Below, in pieces: positions 17,349 to 26,893 of a stretch of DNA of 64,000 bases; the first letter of the stretch is position 1, and every line of letters begins with the position of its first letter. The stretch lies in the NCBI RefSeq assembly GCF_037861325.1, contig NZ_JAFELW010000003.1; one strand, written 5' to 3'. Position numbers and translations under genes: made by a program. The DNA is from Riemerella anatipestifer_F. GTDB taxonomy: Bacteria > Bacteroidota > Bacteroidia > Flavobacteriales > Weeksellaceae. The notes below the pieces were generated by a model. It saw only the letters and a program-made list of their open reading frames with translations, had not been told where the DNA came from and did no database searches.

Positions 17349-18110
17349 ATGAAGAACAAATACAGAATATTAAAAATAGCCGTTACGATTATCCTACTAG
17401 GATTTTTGTTAAACTTTTCATTGAAAAGATTTAATAATACCTCTATGGATAAAGTGGCTGTTAATATTATTCAAGGAGAGAAGCCAGTCTATTTTATTGA
17501 TGAGAAAGAAATAGAAAGCATTGTTAAAAAAGCCAATACTACCAATAGAGTTGGGGATATTGATATCCCAAAATTAGAAAGAAAAATTGCAGAATATTCT
17601 GCGGTGGATAGTGCCAATGTTTATCTTAGTCTTGATGGTATATTGCATTTAGATATTGTACAAAGAGTACCTGTATTCCGTTTGAGTAAAGGAAAAAAAG
17701 AGGTTTATGTAGATGAAAAGGGTGTTGAGTTTCCTATCAATCGTAACTATTCAGCATCGTGTATGCTCATAAGTGGTAATGTGCAACCAGAGGAATATCC
17801 TCAATTGATAGAATTGGTAAAAAAGATAAATCAAGACGACTTTAGTAAAAAGTTTTTCATTGGCATTGTAAAAGAGAGAGAAAATTATTATCTTATTGCC
17901 AATGAAGAAAACTACAGAGTAGAACTAGGAAGCTTGGAAAATATAGATTTCAAAGTAAAAGGTTTCAAAGCGTTTGTAGAAAAGTATTTGGTTTATCAAC
18001 CATCTGATAAATACACCAAAATATCATTGAAATATGATAATCAGATTGTAACTACACTTAGTAAAGGTTACAAAGAAGAAACAGATAAAGAAGAAGAAAA
18101 GAACAAATAA
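17349..18110 (+). CDS. ftsQ: Cell division protein FtsQ
   Basis: This bitopic inner-membrane protein recruits FtsL/FtsB and FtsWI. It is 253 residues with a single transmembrane helix at about 9-25, then a periplasmic POTRA-like region (Val37 to about 105) and the beta-rich FtsQ domain, ending in a charged KEETDKEEEKNK tail. Conservation is low, but topology and location between murC and ftsA are characteristic. Confidence 0.9.
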   Translation: MKNKYRILKIAVTIILLGFLLNFSLKRFNNTSMDKVAVNIIQGEKPVYFIDEKEIESIVKKANTTNRVGDIDIPKLERKIAEYSAVDSANVYLSLDGILHLDIVQRVPVFRLSKGKKEVYVDEKGVEFPINRNYSASCMLISGNVQPEEYPQLIELVKKINQDDFSKKFFIGIVKERENYYLIANEENYRVELGSLENIDFKVKGFKAFVEKYLVYQPSDKYTKISLKYDNQIVTTLSKGYKEETDKEEEKNK

Positions 18111-18132
18111 AATCAAATTCAAATCAAAATAA

Positions 18133-19500
18133 ATGGAAAGCCAAGAGTATTCAGTAGGATTAGACATTGGGACCACCAAGATTGTTGCTATCGTTGGTCG
18201 TCGTAATCAGTACGGTAAGATAGAGGTTATGGGAGTAGGTGTGGCACCTAGTTTAGGTGTACATAAAGGGATTGTAAACAACATTGCCCAAACCATCAAT
18301 TCCATTAAAACAGCTGTTAGCGAGGCTCAAAAAAGTGCAGGTGTGCCTATTACTAAGGTAACGGTGGGGATTGCAGGTAAACATATCCGTTCTTTGCAAC
18401 ACTCGGATTATATTATGCGAGAAAATCCAGACCAATATATCACGGAAGAGGATATAGAAGAGCTTAAAAATCAAGTTAAGAAATTGGTGATGCTTCCTGG
18501 TGAAGAGATTATCCATGTACTTCCACAAGAATATAAGGTAGACTCGGAGGGCGAAATCCAAGAGCCAATAGGAATGCACGGGAAACGCCTTGAGGCTAAT
18601 TTCCATGTGGTAGTAGGGCAGATGAGTAGCATTAAAAATATCAGCAGATGCGTTAAAGAAGCAGGGCTAGAGATGGAATCGCTTACTTTGGAGCCATTGG
18701 CATCGTCCGAAGCAGTTTTGACTAAGGAAGAAAAAGAGGCTGGAGTAGCTATTGTAGATATAGGTGGTGGTACTACTGATATTGCAATATTTAAGGATAA
18801 TATTATCCGCCATACTTGTGTTATCCCTTACGGAGGAGGTATTATTACCGAAGATATTAAAGATGGCTGTTCTATTATAGAAAAACACGCGGAGCAACTT
18901 AAAGTTCGTTTTGGCTCTGCCGTTCCAGAATTGGAGAAGGAGAGTACTTTTGTTACCATTCCTGGGCTTCATGGAAGAACTGAAAAAGAAATTTCTCTAA
19001 AAACATTAGCAAAAATTATTCATGCCAGAGTAGAAGAAATTTTGGAGATGGTAAACACCGAACTCAAAGCCTATGGAGCACACGAGAAAAAAAGAAAACT
19101 CATTGCAGGGATTGTGCTTACAGGTGGTGGTTCTAACCTAAAACATCTGAGACAGCTCGCAAATTATATCACAGGGTTTGATAGCCGTATAGGTTACGCT
19201 AATGAATATATTTCGAACGATAAAAATCAGCATTTAAAAAGCCCTGAATTTGCAACATCTATAGGGCTTTTAATGGAAAGTTTGTCTATTAGAGATAAAA
19301 AAACTAATTCTTTAGTTCAAGAAGAAATATCTGTTTCTAACCAAACGGTTGCTGATAAAACTAACCAAGAGGATAAAGTTTTAGAAAGTACCGAATCAAC
19401 TCATAATGAGACTGTGGTTCAGCAAAATGCCTCTAGAAAGCCTACCATAGGGCAAAACATCTTAGAAAAGATAAAAAAATTCTTTGAGGAATCGGAATAA
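18133..19500 (+). CDS. ftsA: Cell division protein FtsA
   Basis: FtsA is an actin-like ATPase that tethers FtsZ to the membrane. It is 455 residues. The phosphate-1 loop GLDIGTTKIVAIVG is at 9-22, IVDIGGGTTDIAIF is the phosphate-2 region and LTGGGSNLKHL the adenosine motif. The C-terminus is a low-complexity linker ending in an amphipathic stretch (NILEKIKKFFEES), the expected membrane-targeting helix. Confidence 0.97.
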   Translation: MESQEYSVGLDIGTTKIVAIVGRRNQYGKIEVMGVGVAPSLGVHKGIVNNIAQTINSIKTAVSEAQKSAGVPITKVTVGIAGKHIRSLQHSDYIMRENPDQYITEEDIEELKNQVKKLVMLPGEEIIHVLPQEYKVDSEGEIQEPIGMHGKRLEANFHVVVGQMSSIKNISRCVKEAGLEMESLTLEPLASSEAVLTKEEKEAGVAIVDIGGGTTDIAIFKDNIIRHTCVIPYGGGIITEDIKDGCSIIEKHAEQLKVRFGSAVPELEKESTFVTIPGLHGRTEKEISLKTLAKIIHARVEEILEMVNTELKAYGAHEKKRKLIAGIVLTGGGSNLKHLRQLANYITGFDSRIGYANEYISNDKNQHLKSPEFATSIGLLMESLSIRDKKTNSLVQEEISVSNQTVADKTNQEDKVLESTESTHNETVVQQNASRKPTIGQNILEKIKKFFEESE

Positions 19501-19530
19501 TTAAGTAATTTAGTCATTTAAAATGAAGTA

Positions 19531-21336
19531 ATGGAAAATACCAATAAAACAGGTTTTGAATTTGATTTACCAAAAGGCAACTCATCTATTATCAAGGTGA
19601 TAGGTGTAGGTGGTGGCGGAAACAATGCCTTAAAACACATGTATGAAAAAGGGATTCACGGCGTAGATTTCGTCATTTGTAATACAGATGCACAAACGCT
19701 GAATAACAATCCTGTTTCTAATAAAGTTCAGTTAGGTATCACAACTACAGAAGGCTTAGGTGCTGGTGCAGACCCAGAAGTGGGAGAAAAGGCTGCAATA
19801 GAGAGTATAGACGAAATAAAAAGCACTCTAGGACAAAATACCAAAATGGTGTTCATTACCGCTGGTATGGGTGGTGGTACAGGTACGGGTGCCGCACCTA
19901 TCATTGCTAAGGCGGCGAAAGAAATGGGTATTTTAACGGTCGCTATCGTTACAGTTCCGTTTTCTTTTGAAGGAAAAAGAAGATTAGACCAAGCTGAAGC
20001 AGGGCTAGAGAAACTAAGAAATAATGTGGATTCTCTTATCGTGATAAACAACGATAAACTAAGACAACAGTTTGGTAATTTAGGATTTAAACAAGGTTTT
20101 TCTAAAGCAGATGAGGTGCTTACCAATGCAGCCAAAGGTATGGCAGAGGTAATTACTGGTTCTTTTGTTATCAATATTGACTTCCGTGATGCTAAGTCGG
20201 TGTTGCAGAATTCAGGTACAGCCTTAATGTCCACGGGAAGTGCTACAGGAGAGAAGAGAGCGGAGGAAGCTGTTAAAAAAGCATTAGACTCCCCGCTTCT
20301 TAATGATAACAAAATTACAGGAGCTCAAGATGTATTGCTTCTTATTCAGAGTGGTTCTGATGAGGCTTCTGAAGCTACGATGGACGAAATTGGTCTTATC
20401 AACGATTATATCCAAAATGAAGCAGGAAATACAGCTAACATTATCTTTGGTGTAGGTACAGATGAAGAACTTGGTGATGCTATTAGAGTATTGGTAATTG
20501 CTACGGGATTTACTAATGAAAACCACATCAATGCAGGTCCTACGGAAGTAGTTAAGGTACCTTTACACGAAACGGCAAATTCAGTTAGAAGAGAGTCACC
20601 TTTTAAAATTTCTTCTGATGCTAAGAATGCAGAACTAGGTTCTGTTGCTACAGAGAAAAACATCGTGAAGCTAGATGAAGAAGATGATTTTTCTTCGCCA
20701 CAATTTTCAGCAAATAGATTAAGCGGAGAGCAGTTAGCGGTTCAAGAAGTACAACCAATGACCTATGTTGAAGAGGTTAACGAAGAGTTTGAGGACGAAA
20801 ACAATGAGTTAGATTTATTCTCTTATGATGAAGGATACGAAGAACCGAAAGGAATATCTTTTACTTTTGATTCAAAAGATGAAAGTAGCATACAGCCTAC
20901 CAAATCTTTATTCTTAGATGAAAAACCAGTAGAGTTCAGTTTTAAAATAAAAGAAGAAGAAACTGTTTTTGAAGAGGAAATAAAACCTACATCTAATACT
21001 ATTGCGTCTCAAGAACCTCAAGTGGTTCAGGAGGTGGAAGACGAGCCTGTGTTTCGTAATGAAGAAATAGCTCAAGAAGAAACACTTTTTACTTTTATAG
21101 AGAAGAAAGTAGAAGATTCTAAGGTACAGGAGAGAAGAAATAAGCTAAAAGAATTTAATTCTCGTTATCAGAATGTAGATGAGGAAAATGTTTTTGAAAC
21201 AATACCTGCTTTCAGAAGAAAAAATATTAAGCTAGATGACAGCCCTTCTGATGAGCGTATCAGTAGTTTTTTAGCTGATAACAACGGCAGAGTAGAACTT
21301 AGAGAAAACAAATTTTTGAATAAAGATGTAGATTAA
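19531..21336 (+). CDS. ftsZ: Cell division GTPase FtsZ with long acidic C-terminal linker
   Basis: FtsZ is the tubulin-like GTPase that forms the Z-ring. The GTPase core has GVGGGGNNA (25-33) and the tubulin signature GGGTGTG at 114-120. At 601 residues it is much longer than the ~380-residue E. coli protein. Residues ~345-550 form an acidic, Glu/Asp-rich disordered linker. A conserved-peptide-like segment IPAFRRKN sits at about 558-565 and is followed by 36 more residues to the end, whereas this peptide is usually near-terminal. It is last gene of the cluster, followed by a terminator. Confidence 0.97.
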   Translation: MENTNKTGFEFDLPKGNSSIIKVIGVGGGGNNALKHMYEKGIHGVDFVICNTDAQTLNNNPVSNKVQLGITTTEGLGAGADPEVGEKAAIESIDEIKSTLGQNTKMVFITAGMGGGTGTGAAPIIAKAAKEMGILTVAIVTVPFSFEGKRRLDQAEAGLEKLRNNVDSLIVINNDKLRQQFGNLGFKQGFSKADEVLTNAAKGMAEVITGSFVINIDFRDAKSVLQNSGTALMSTGSATGEKRAEEAVKKALDSPLLNDNKITGAQDVLLLIQSGSDEASEATMDEIGLINDYIQNEAGNTANIIFGVGTDEELGDAIRVLVIATGFTNENHINAGPTEVVKVPLHETANSVRRESPFKISSDAKNAELGSVATEKNIVKLDEEDDFSSPQFSANRLSGEQLAVQEVQPMTYVEEVNEEFEDENNELDLFSYDEGYEEPKGISFTFDSKDESSIQPTKSLFLDEKPVEFSFKIKEEETVFEEEIKPTSNTIASQEPQVVQEVEDEPVFRNEEIAQEETLFTFIEKKVEDSKVQERRNKLKEFNSRYQNVDEENVFETIPAFRRKNIKLDDSPSDERISSFLADNNGRVELRENKFLNKDVD

Positions 21337-21370
21337 TTGCTACATTTTTGATACTTGATTGACTTTTTTA

Positions 21371-21407
21371 AAAACCTCAGGCGAAATATTCGTGCTGAGG
21401 TTTTTTA
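21371..21407 (+). terminator. Terminator after ftsZ
   Basis: AAAACCTCAG (21371-21380) pairs with CTGAGGTTTT (21395-21404), followed by Ts. It closes the dcw cluster. The opposing ALDH gene ends at 21417, and because the stem is flanked by As it may act on that side too. Confidence 0.85.
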
Positions 21408-21416
21408 TTGGCAAAA

Positions 21417-22790
21417 CTATATCATTTTCTTTACCCACTTAAAAAACTTGAATGGAACATACTTGAACGGAAGGTCTAAAAATGTAGGTGTTTTTACGAT
21501 AGCTCTTTCATTACTGAAGGCTAGAAAACTGTACTTTCCGTGATATTTGCCCATACCACTATTCCCAACACCACCGAAAGGAAGATGATGATTGGCAATA
21601 TGCATAAGCGTATCGTTGATACAACCTCCGCCTGAACTAGTTTTTGAAATCACCTCTTTAGCAGTTTTATTTTTCCCAAAATAATATAAAGCTAATGGTT
21701 TTTCATTTTGATTGATGTATGAGATAGGTTCATCAATATGTTCAAATGTCATTACAGGTAACAATGGTCCAAAAATTTCCTCTTGCATAATAGCGAAGTG
21801 AGGCTCTACATTATCTATAATAGTTGGTGCGATGTATTTTTGACTAAAATCTACTTCTCCACCTAAATAAATATTTCCTTCATTAAGAAATTTAGAAAGC
21901 CTTTCTACGGATTTATCATTTATAATACGAGGATAAAAAGGGCTAGATTTAACATCGGTGCCATACATTTCTTTGATGTGGTGGGTTATTTTCTCAAGAA
22001 GTTCTTTTTTTACTGAACGGTGTACCCAAAGATAATCTGGAGCGATGCAGGTCTGCCCAGCATTGATGAGTTTTCCCCACGCAATTCTTTTGGCAGCAAG
22101 GTTGAGGTTTGCATCTTTATCCACAATACAAGGGCTTTTGCCACCTAATTCTAACACGATAGGCGTTAGATTTTCTGATGCTGCTTTCATAACCACTTTT
22201 CCTAGAGAAGGACTTCCTGTAAAGAAAATAAAATCAAAGCGTTCCTCCAGCAAGTAGGTGTTGGTTTCTCGTCCACCTTTAACAAGAGTAATGTACTCTG
22301 GCGGAAAATATTCTGTTAGCATTTCTTCCACTACATTCGCAAGATGTGGAGCGTCAGGAGAGGCTTTTAGTAAAGCACAACAGCCAGAGGAAATAGCTCC
22401 TACTAGAGGATTGATAAGAAGCTGGAACGGATAATTCCACGGAGAGATAATAAGAGCCACACCCAAAGGTTCGTAGATGATATGGCTAGATGCGGGAAGT
22501 ACCGAAATAGGCGACCAAACCCTCTTAGGACGAGCCCAACTTTTTAATTTTTTTAAATGATAATTAATTTCACTTAGAACAATGCTGATTTCCGTAAGGT
22601 AAACCTCTTCTTTAGATTTGTGTAAATCTTTCCATAAGGCGTCTTCTATTTTGGGTTGATACTTTAGTATAGCTTGTTTTAGTAGAGATAGCTTCTTTAG
22701 TCTAAAATCAATAACTTTGGTTTGTTGGGTTGCAAAAAATGCTTTTTGCTTTTGGACGAGTGCTGATATTTGGGTTTTTGGCGTTTCCAT
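21417..22790 (-). CDS. Aldehyde dehydrogenase, class 3-like
   Basis: This NAD(P)-dependent enzyme oxidises aldehydes to carboxylic acids. It is 457 residues, the short class-3 (fatty aldehyde dehydrogenase) length. Glu214 lies in LELGGKSP and catalytic Cys248 in NAGQTCIAPDY, with PWNYPFQL near 117. The hydrophobic/basic C-terminus (FKYVPFKFFKWVKKMI) could associate with membrane, as in fatty aldehyde dehydrogenases. It is last gene of the tamB-tamL-yihY-SDR-ALDH unit, 8 bases after the SDR gene. A long-chain substrate is inferred. Confidence 0.93.
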   Translation of the reverse strand: METPKTQISALVQKQKAFFATQQTKVIDFRLKKLSLLKQAILKYQPKIEDALWKDLHKSKEEVYLTEISIVLSEINYHLKKLKSWARPKRVWSPISVLPASSHIIYEPLGVALIISPWNYPFQLLINPLVGAISSGCCALLKASPDAPHLANVVEEMLTEYFPPEYITLVKGGRETNTYLLEERFDFIFFTGSPSLGKVVMKAASENLTPIVLELGGKSPCIVDKDANLNLAAKRIAWGKLINAGQTCIAPDYLWVHRSVKKELLEKITHHIKEMYGTDVKSSPFYPRIINDKSVERLSKFLNEGNIYLGGEVDFSQKYIAPTIIDNVEPHFAIMQEEIFGPLLPVMTFEHIDEPISYINQNEKPLALYYFGKNKTAKEVISKTSSGGGCINDTLMHIANHHLPFGGVGNSGMGKYHGKYSFLAFSNERAIVKTPTFLDLPFKYVPFKFFKWVKKMI

Positions 22791-22798
22791 GAGCGTAA

Positions 22799-23608
22799 TT
22801 ATTTTTTATGACCTTTAAAATCAGCCATTGTTTTATAGATTCCTAGTAAACTTCCCGCAAACCAATCAAAAAAACGAAGTGGGAATAACCCTTGACCTAT
22901 ACGAGTTAAACGATAGATGTAGCTAGGAAGCGTTACCATTTTCCTGTCGTTTTCTATGGCACTGATGATAGTTTTAGCTGCTTTTTCAGGGTCTAATATA
23001 GGTAGAACGGATTTTACGCCATCAAACATTCCAGTGTTGATGTAGTAAGGCATAATGGTAGTTACCTTGATGTTTTTTTTCAACTGTTCCATTTCTAACC
23101 TAAGGCTATCAGACCAACCAACAACAGCCCATTTGCTCCCTGCATATACGGACATTTTAGGGTTAGATACCAATCCTGCCGAAGAGGCAATATTACAGAT
23201 ATGTCCTGAATTTTGTGTGAGCATATCCTGTAAAAATAGATTAGTGATTACCATAGGTGCATTGGTATTGATTTCTATGGTTTTTAAAATATCCTTTTGA
23301 GAATGTTCGTGGAAATATTTGCCAACCACAATTCCGGCATTATTGATTAGAATATCAATATTACCAATGTCTTGTTTAGTTTTTGTAGCGATGCGTTGTA
23401 CTTCGTCGTAGTTGGAAACATCTACTTTATATCCAAAGATAGAACCTAGTGATGAAAACTGGAGGATAGTTTCATCAATTTTTGATTGGTCAATATCCCA
23501 AAGAATTACTTTCGCTCCTTTCTCTAACGAAAGCCTAGCCATAATTTTCCCAATGCCACTAGCTCCTCCCGTGATGAGAACATTTTTATGCTGAAATTTT
23601 TTGCTCAT
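22799..23608 (-). CDS. Short-chain dehydrogenase/reductase (SDR), RDH/17-beta-HSD-like
   Basis: This classical SDR has 269 residues. The cofactor motif GGASGIG is at 14-20 and NNAG at 89-92, with Ser142/143, Tyr155 and Lys159 (YAGSK) as the catalytic set. The C-terminal tail (SYIYRLTRIGQGLFPLRFFDWFAG) is hydrophobic, as in membrane-associated retinol and lipid-droplet SDRs. It is paired with an aldehyde dehydrogenase gene, which suggests sequential oxidation of a lipophilic alcohol to aldehyde and acid. Substrate and direction are inferred. Confidence 0.92.
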   Translation of the reverse strand: MSKKFQHKNVLITGGASGIGKIMARLSLEKGAKVILWDIDQSKIDETILQFSSLGSIFGYKVDVSNYDEVQRIATKTKQDIGNIDILINNAGIVVGKYFHEHSQKDILKTIEINTNAPMVITNLFLQDMLTQNSGHICNIASSAGLVSNPKMSVYAGSKWAVVGWSDSLRLEMEQLKKNIKVTTIMPYYINTGMFDGVKSVLPILDPEKAAKTIISAIENDRKMVTLPSYIYRLTRIGQGLFPLRFFDWFAGSLLGIYKTMADFKGHKK

Positions 23609-23623
23609 ATCTAGAGAAAATGG

Positions 23624-24532
23624 TTAGTATGAAGAAGGCTCTCTTCTGTCGGAAGTCCATTTAGCATGTTGAGAAGGCTGTATTTTTAGACCTTTACGGT
23701 AAGTATAAACTTTAGTAAATACTGCTCCAAAAAAGATGAGTCTGCAAGTATAATTTATCCACATCATAATTAAAATAACAGAGCCTGCTGCTCCGAATGC
23801 AGATGTAGGCTTGAAGTTGCTGAAATAAAGGCTTAATAAAAATTTACCTAAAGTAAACAAAAACGCAGTAATAAATGCTCCTACCCATACAGAACGCCAA
23901 GAGAGTTGAACATCTGGAAGAACTTTAAACATAAGAGCAAATAGTAATACAACGATAAAGAAGCCTACGGAGATATTTATAATCTGTATAATATAGTAAG
24001 TTTCTAACCCTAGGTGTTGAGAAATAAACTCGTTAGCTAACCCTATAAGTGTAGAGAGTACCATGGTTATCATCATTAAAAATCCAATAATGAGTATCAT
24101 GCCTAACGAGTTAGCGCGGTCTGTCAAGAATTTTAATAAAGCTCTTTTGGGCTCTGCTTTTACATCCCATAACTCATTGAGTGATTTTTGAAGCTGAAAA
24201 AATAAAGTGGTAGCACCAAAAATGAGTGTTGCAACCCCAATAATTCTCATGATGATTCCGTCTTGGTCTATCATTGAGGATTTTAGAATATCATCTAAAC
24301 TTTTTGCAGTGTCTGAACCCATAGCTTGGGTTACTTCTTCTTGTATTTTCTGTTGGAAATTAGCATCACCAAAAATAAATCCCATAAGCCAAATTAAAAT
24401 GATAAGTAATCCAGGTATGGAAAATATGGCATAGTAGGCAATTCCTGCAGCATCTCTATCAGCGTTAGAGCTACTCCATTCTGTAACGGCTTTTTTTATA
24501 GTTTCCCAATAAAATTTAAAATTCTTTTTCAT
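23624..24532 (-). CDS. YihY/BrkB-family inner-membrane protein
   Basis: This 302-residue multi-pass membrane protein of the YihY (BrkB/UPF0761) family shows the conserved start of the family: SSNADRDAAGIAYYAIFSIPGLLIIL, then about six hydrophobic segments, and GAAGSVILIMMWINYTCRLIFFGAVFTKVY near the end. A role as a transporter partner has been proposed for the family. The C-terminal ~25 residues are polar and basic. It sits between tamL and the SDR gene with 15-22-base gaps, so it is probably cotranscribed. YihY has been linked in other bacteria to TamB-type phospholipid transport, which fits its position here. Confidence 0.9.
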   Translation of the reverse strand: MKKNFKFYWETIKKAVTEWSSSNADRDAAGIAYYAIFSIPGLLIILIWLMGFIFGDANFQQKIQEEVTQAMGSDTAKSLDDILKSSMIDQDGIIMRIIGVATLIFGATTLFFQLQKSLNELWDVKAEPKRALLKFLTDRANSLGMILIIGFLMMITMVLSTLIGLANEFISQHLGLETYYIIQIINISVGFFIVVLLFALMFKVLPDVQLSWRSVWVGAFITAFLFTLGKFLLSLYFSNFKPTSAFGAAGSVILIMMWINYTCRLIFFGAVFTKVYTYRKGLKIQPSQHAKWTSDRREPSSY

Positions 24533-24554
24533 AATGGTCTTTTTATCTAAATTT

Positions 24555-26876
24555 CTAAAAAGGATAGCCGATGGCTATGTTTAGGATTAGATTATCTCTT
24601 CTCCAAGAAGAGTTGTTAAAATCAATATGATTAAACCTCCATCGTTCATCTTTACTATAATAAGGTACTCTTAAAGGAATGGCAAGATCTGTCCTTAGTA
24701 CAAATATATTAAAATCAAATCGAAGCCCTAAGCCTCCTCCTACGGCAATTTCGGAAGTCCAGTCTTTACTAAATTTGGCACCTGGGCGAGTAGGGTCATC
24801 ATTGATAAGCCAAATGTTACCAGCGTCTAAAAATAAACCTAAATTAAGAAAACGATAGATGTTTAAACGATATTCTAGGTTAGTTTCCAGTCTAATATCT
24901 CCAGCTTGGTCTAAAAAGAAACTACCTTGTTGGTTTCTTGGGTCATAACTACCTGGACCTAGTGTTCTAGCTCTAAAGGCTCTGATACTATTACTTCCTC
25001 CTACAAAAAATTGTCTAGAAAAAGGTACTGTAATAGAATTGCCGTAAGGGTAAGCTAATCCCATCATTAGCCTTGCAGCTAAAACATTTTTAGAGTTTAT
25101 ATTATAGTAGTAACGAAAGTCTGTATCCAATTTTGCATACTGGCTAAAGGGTACACCTAGTATGGTTTTTTGTCTTCCTTCTTTTGCATTTGCATTGGAC
25201 AGTAATCCTGTAAGATTGGCTGATAAGTCGGCTATACCACGAAAGTAGAATTGGTGTGTTCTAGGTATGATGGTATTGGTGTATGTATATTGGTACATAG
25301 GTCCAAAAACTAACTGTCTTTCTATTGCTCTAGCTAAACTAGGATAGCTCTTTGCTAGGGATTTATATTCATCTGAAATATTCTGAGGGTTAACATAAGT
25401 AGCACTAAATATTTTAAGGTCGTGCTCTCTCTGTGCATTTTCTTTCCACAAATAGCCAAAAGAGGTACTAAAGTTATGTAGAGTATACTGTCCTGTTCTT
25501 CGCTGATAGTCGTATCCTAGATTTATTTGTGTCCTTGGAACAAATTCTGAACTGGTATGAAACTTAAAAGGAGCTATAATCCTTGGGAAAGTAAGTTGAG
25601 CGTTGCCTCCAAATCTCAATATATTACTGAAAGCTCTAGGACCTCCAGCTTGTACGTCCATACCTCCATAAGAAGTAATTCTTAGCTGTTCAGCACCTCT
25701 AAATAAGTTTCTATGAAGCCAATTGATATTTATCTCTCCGCCGTTAAAGTTTGCAGAATTAGTCTTACCTAATGCTTCGATACGGAGTGATTGAAAATTG
25801 TTTGGGGTGAGTAGATAGTACACATCAAACTTATTATTTAGAGAATCTGAAATGATAAACTGATTTTTCACAAACTTAAAAACACCTAGATTTATAAGTC
25901 TTTTAAGCGTAAGGTTATGGTCTCTTCTGTTATAAATTTCACCTGAGTGAAAGTACATAGTCCTATCAAAAACTTGTGGTTTAAATTTTTTTTCAGGGTC
26001 TATAATGTACATGTCTTTGTAAACTTCTAGACCGTCAGTCGTAGTGGGAATGGTAATATTTCCTTTCTCTACATTTTGTATGCTATAATCGGGGTAAATA
26101 ATTACTTTATCTATACTAAACTTTTTTTTGCTAAGTTCTGGAGTTTGGTCTTTTAGTTTTACATTGACTGCAACTTTATTGTTTCCTACAGTGCTATCCG
26201 CTTGAATAATGATGTTATCTGGACTAAAATAATAATATCCATTCTCCTTCATATAAGTATCTATACGGAGTCTCTCATTTTTTATTATTTCGAGATTATA
26301 GGGTTCTTGTGGTTTTATTAGGCTTTGTTTTTGTGTTGCTTTTATATCTTCTACTACCTCTTCATTGGTGGAAGACAGGAAGTTTACGGTATCTATAAAA
26401 TATCTATTGTAAGGAGTTATAGTATATAAAACCTTAGCAGTTCTACCTTTTGTGAGGGTATCATATCTTACTTTAGTATTAAAATAGCCAATATTTTCTG
26501 CATAATTAACGGTAATTTCTTTATTAAACTCTCTATCTACATCTTGTAGAAGAATAGGTTTTTCTCCTAGTTTATTTTTAATCCAATATCGCAGACCTTT
26601 ATTTTGTTTAGTTTCTCCTGCCCATTTATAAAAATACAATCTAGGACGCATTCCTAAAAATGAAGCATTAGGTTTAGGAGAAAGTTTGCTCTCCGTACCT
26701 TTTTTCAGCTCAGAAATATCGTTTTTGTCCAATTGTTCTGATTTTATTTTGATTTTAGCTCCAGTATATAAAATTTCTCCTTCTTTAAGGGTAGAAGCTC
26801 CAGAGCAGCCTACTATAAAAATACTGATATAAACAATGTGTATGAATATTGAATATTGTTTGATTATATGTTTCAT
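24555..26876 (-). CDS. tamL: TamA-like outer-membrane lipoprotein TamL (BamA/Omp85 family)
   Basis: This 773-residue Omp85-family protein has a lipoprotein signal (ISIFIVGC, predicted Cys24), a feature of the Bacteroidota TamL variant. The N-terminal ~330 residues form POTRA-like repeats, the last ending in RLINLGVFKFV. The C-terminal ~380 residues form the beta-barrel, with FFVGGSNSIRAFRARTLGPG in place of the VRGY loop, and a terminal aromatic residue (IGYPF). It lies 17 bases downstream of tamB and presumably forms with it an inner-to-outer-membrane conduit. Confidence 0.95.
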   Translation of the reverse strand: MKHIIKQYSIFIHIVYISIFIVGCSGASTLKEGEILYTGAKIKIKSEQLDKNDISELKKGTESKLSPKPNASFLGMRPRLYFYKWAGETKQNKGLRYWIKNKLGEKPILLQDVDREFNKEITVNYAENIGYFNTKVRYDTLTKGRTAKVLYTITPYNRYFIDTVNFLSSTNEEVVEDIKATQKQSLIKPQEPYNLEIIKNERLRIDTYMKENGYYYFSPDNIIIQADSTVGNNKVAVNVKLKDQTPELSKKKFSIDKVIIYPDYSIQNVEKGNITIPTTTDGLEVYKDMYIIDPEKKFKPQVFDRTMYFHSGEIYNRRDHNLTLKRLINLGVFKFVKNQFIISDSLNNKFDVYYLLTPNNFQSLRIEALGKTNSANFNGGEININWLHRNLFRGAEQLRITSYGGMDVQAGGPRAFSNILRFGGNAQLTFPRIIAPFKFHTSSEFVPRTQINLGYDYQRRTGQYTLHNFSTSFGYLWKENAQREHDLKIFSATYVNPQNISDEYKSLAKSYPSLARAIERQLVFGPMYQYTYTNTIIPRTHQFYFRGIADLSANLTGLLSNANAKEGRQKTILGVPFSQYAKLDTDFRYYYNINSKNVLAARLMMGLAYPYGNSITVPFSRQFFVGGSNSIRAFRARTLGPGSYDPRNQQGSFFLDQAGDIRLETNLEYRLNIYRFLNLGLFLDAGNIWLINDDPTRPGAKFSKDWTSEIAVGGGLGLRFDFNIFVLRTDLAIPLRVPYYSKDERWRFNHIDFNNSSWRRDNLILNIAIGYPF

Positions 26877-26893
26877 TTTTGAAGAAAGATATT

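Noticed and set aside
19728..20312. 194-codon minus-strand frame opposite ftsZ
   Set aside because: Antisense shadow of the conserved FtsZ GTPase core with no start signals or domain.
21417..23608. SDR and ALDH as part of the dcw cluster
   Set aside because: They are on the opposite strand and separated from ftsZ by a terminator.
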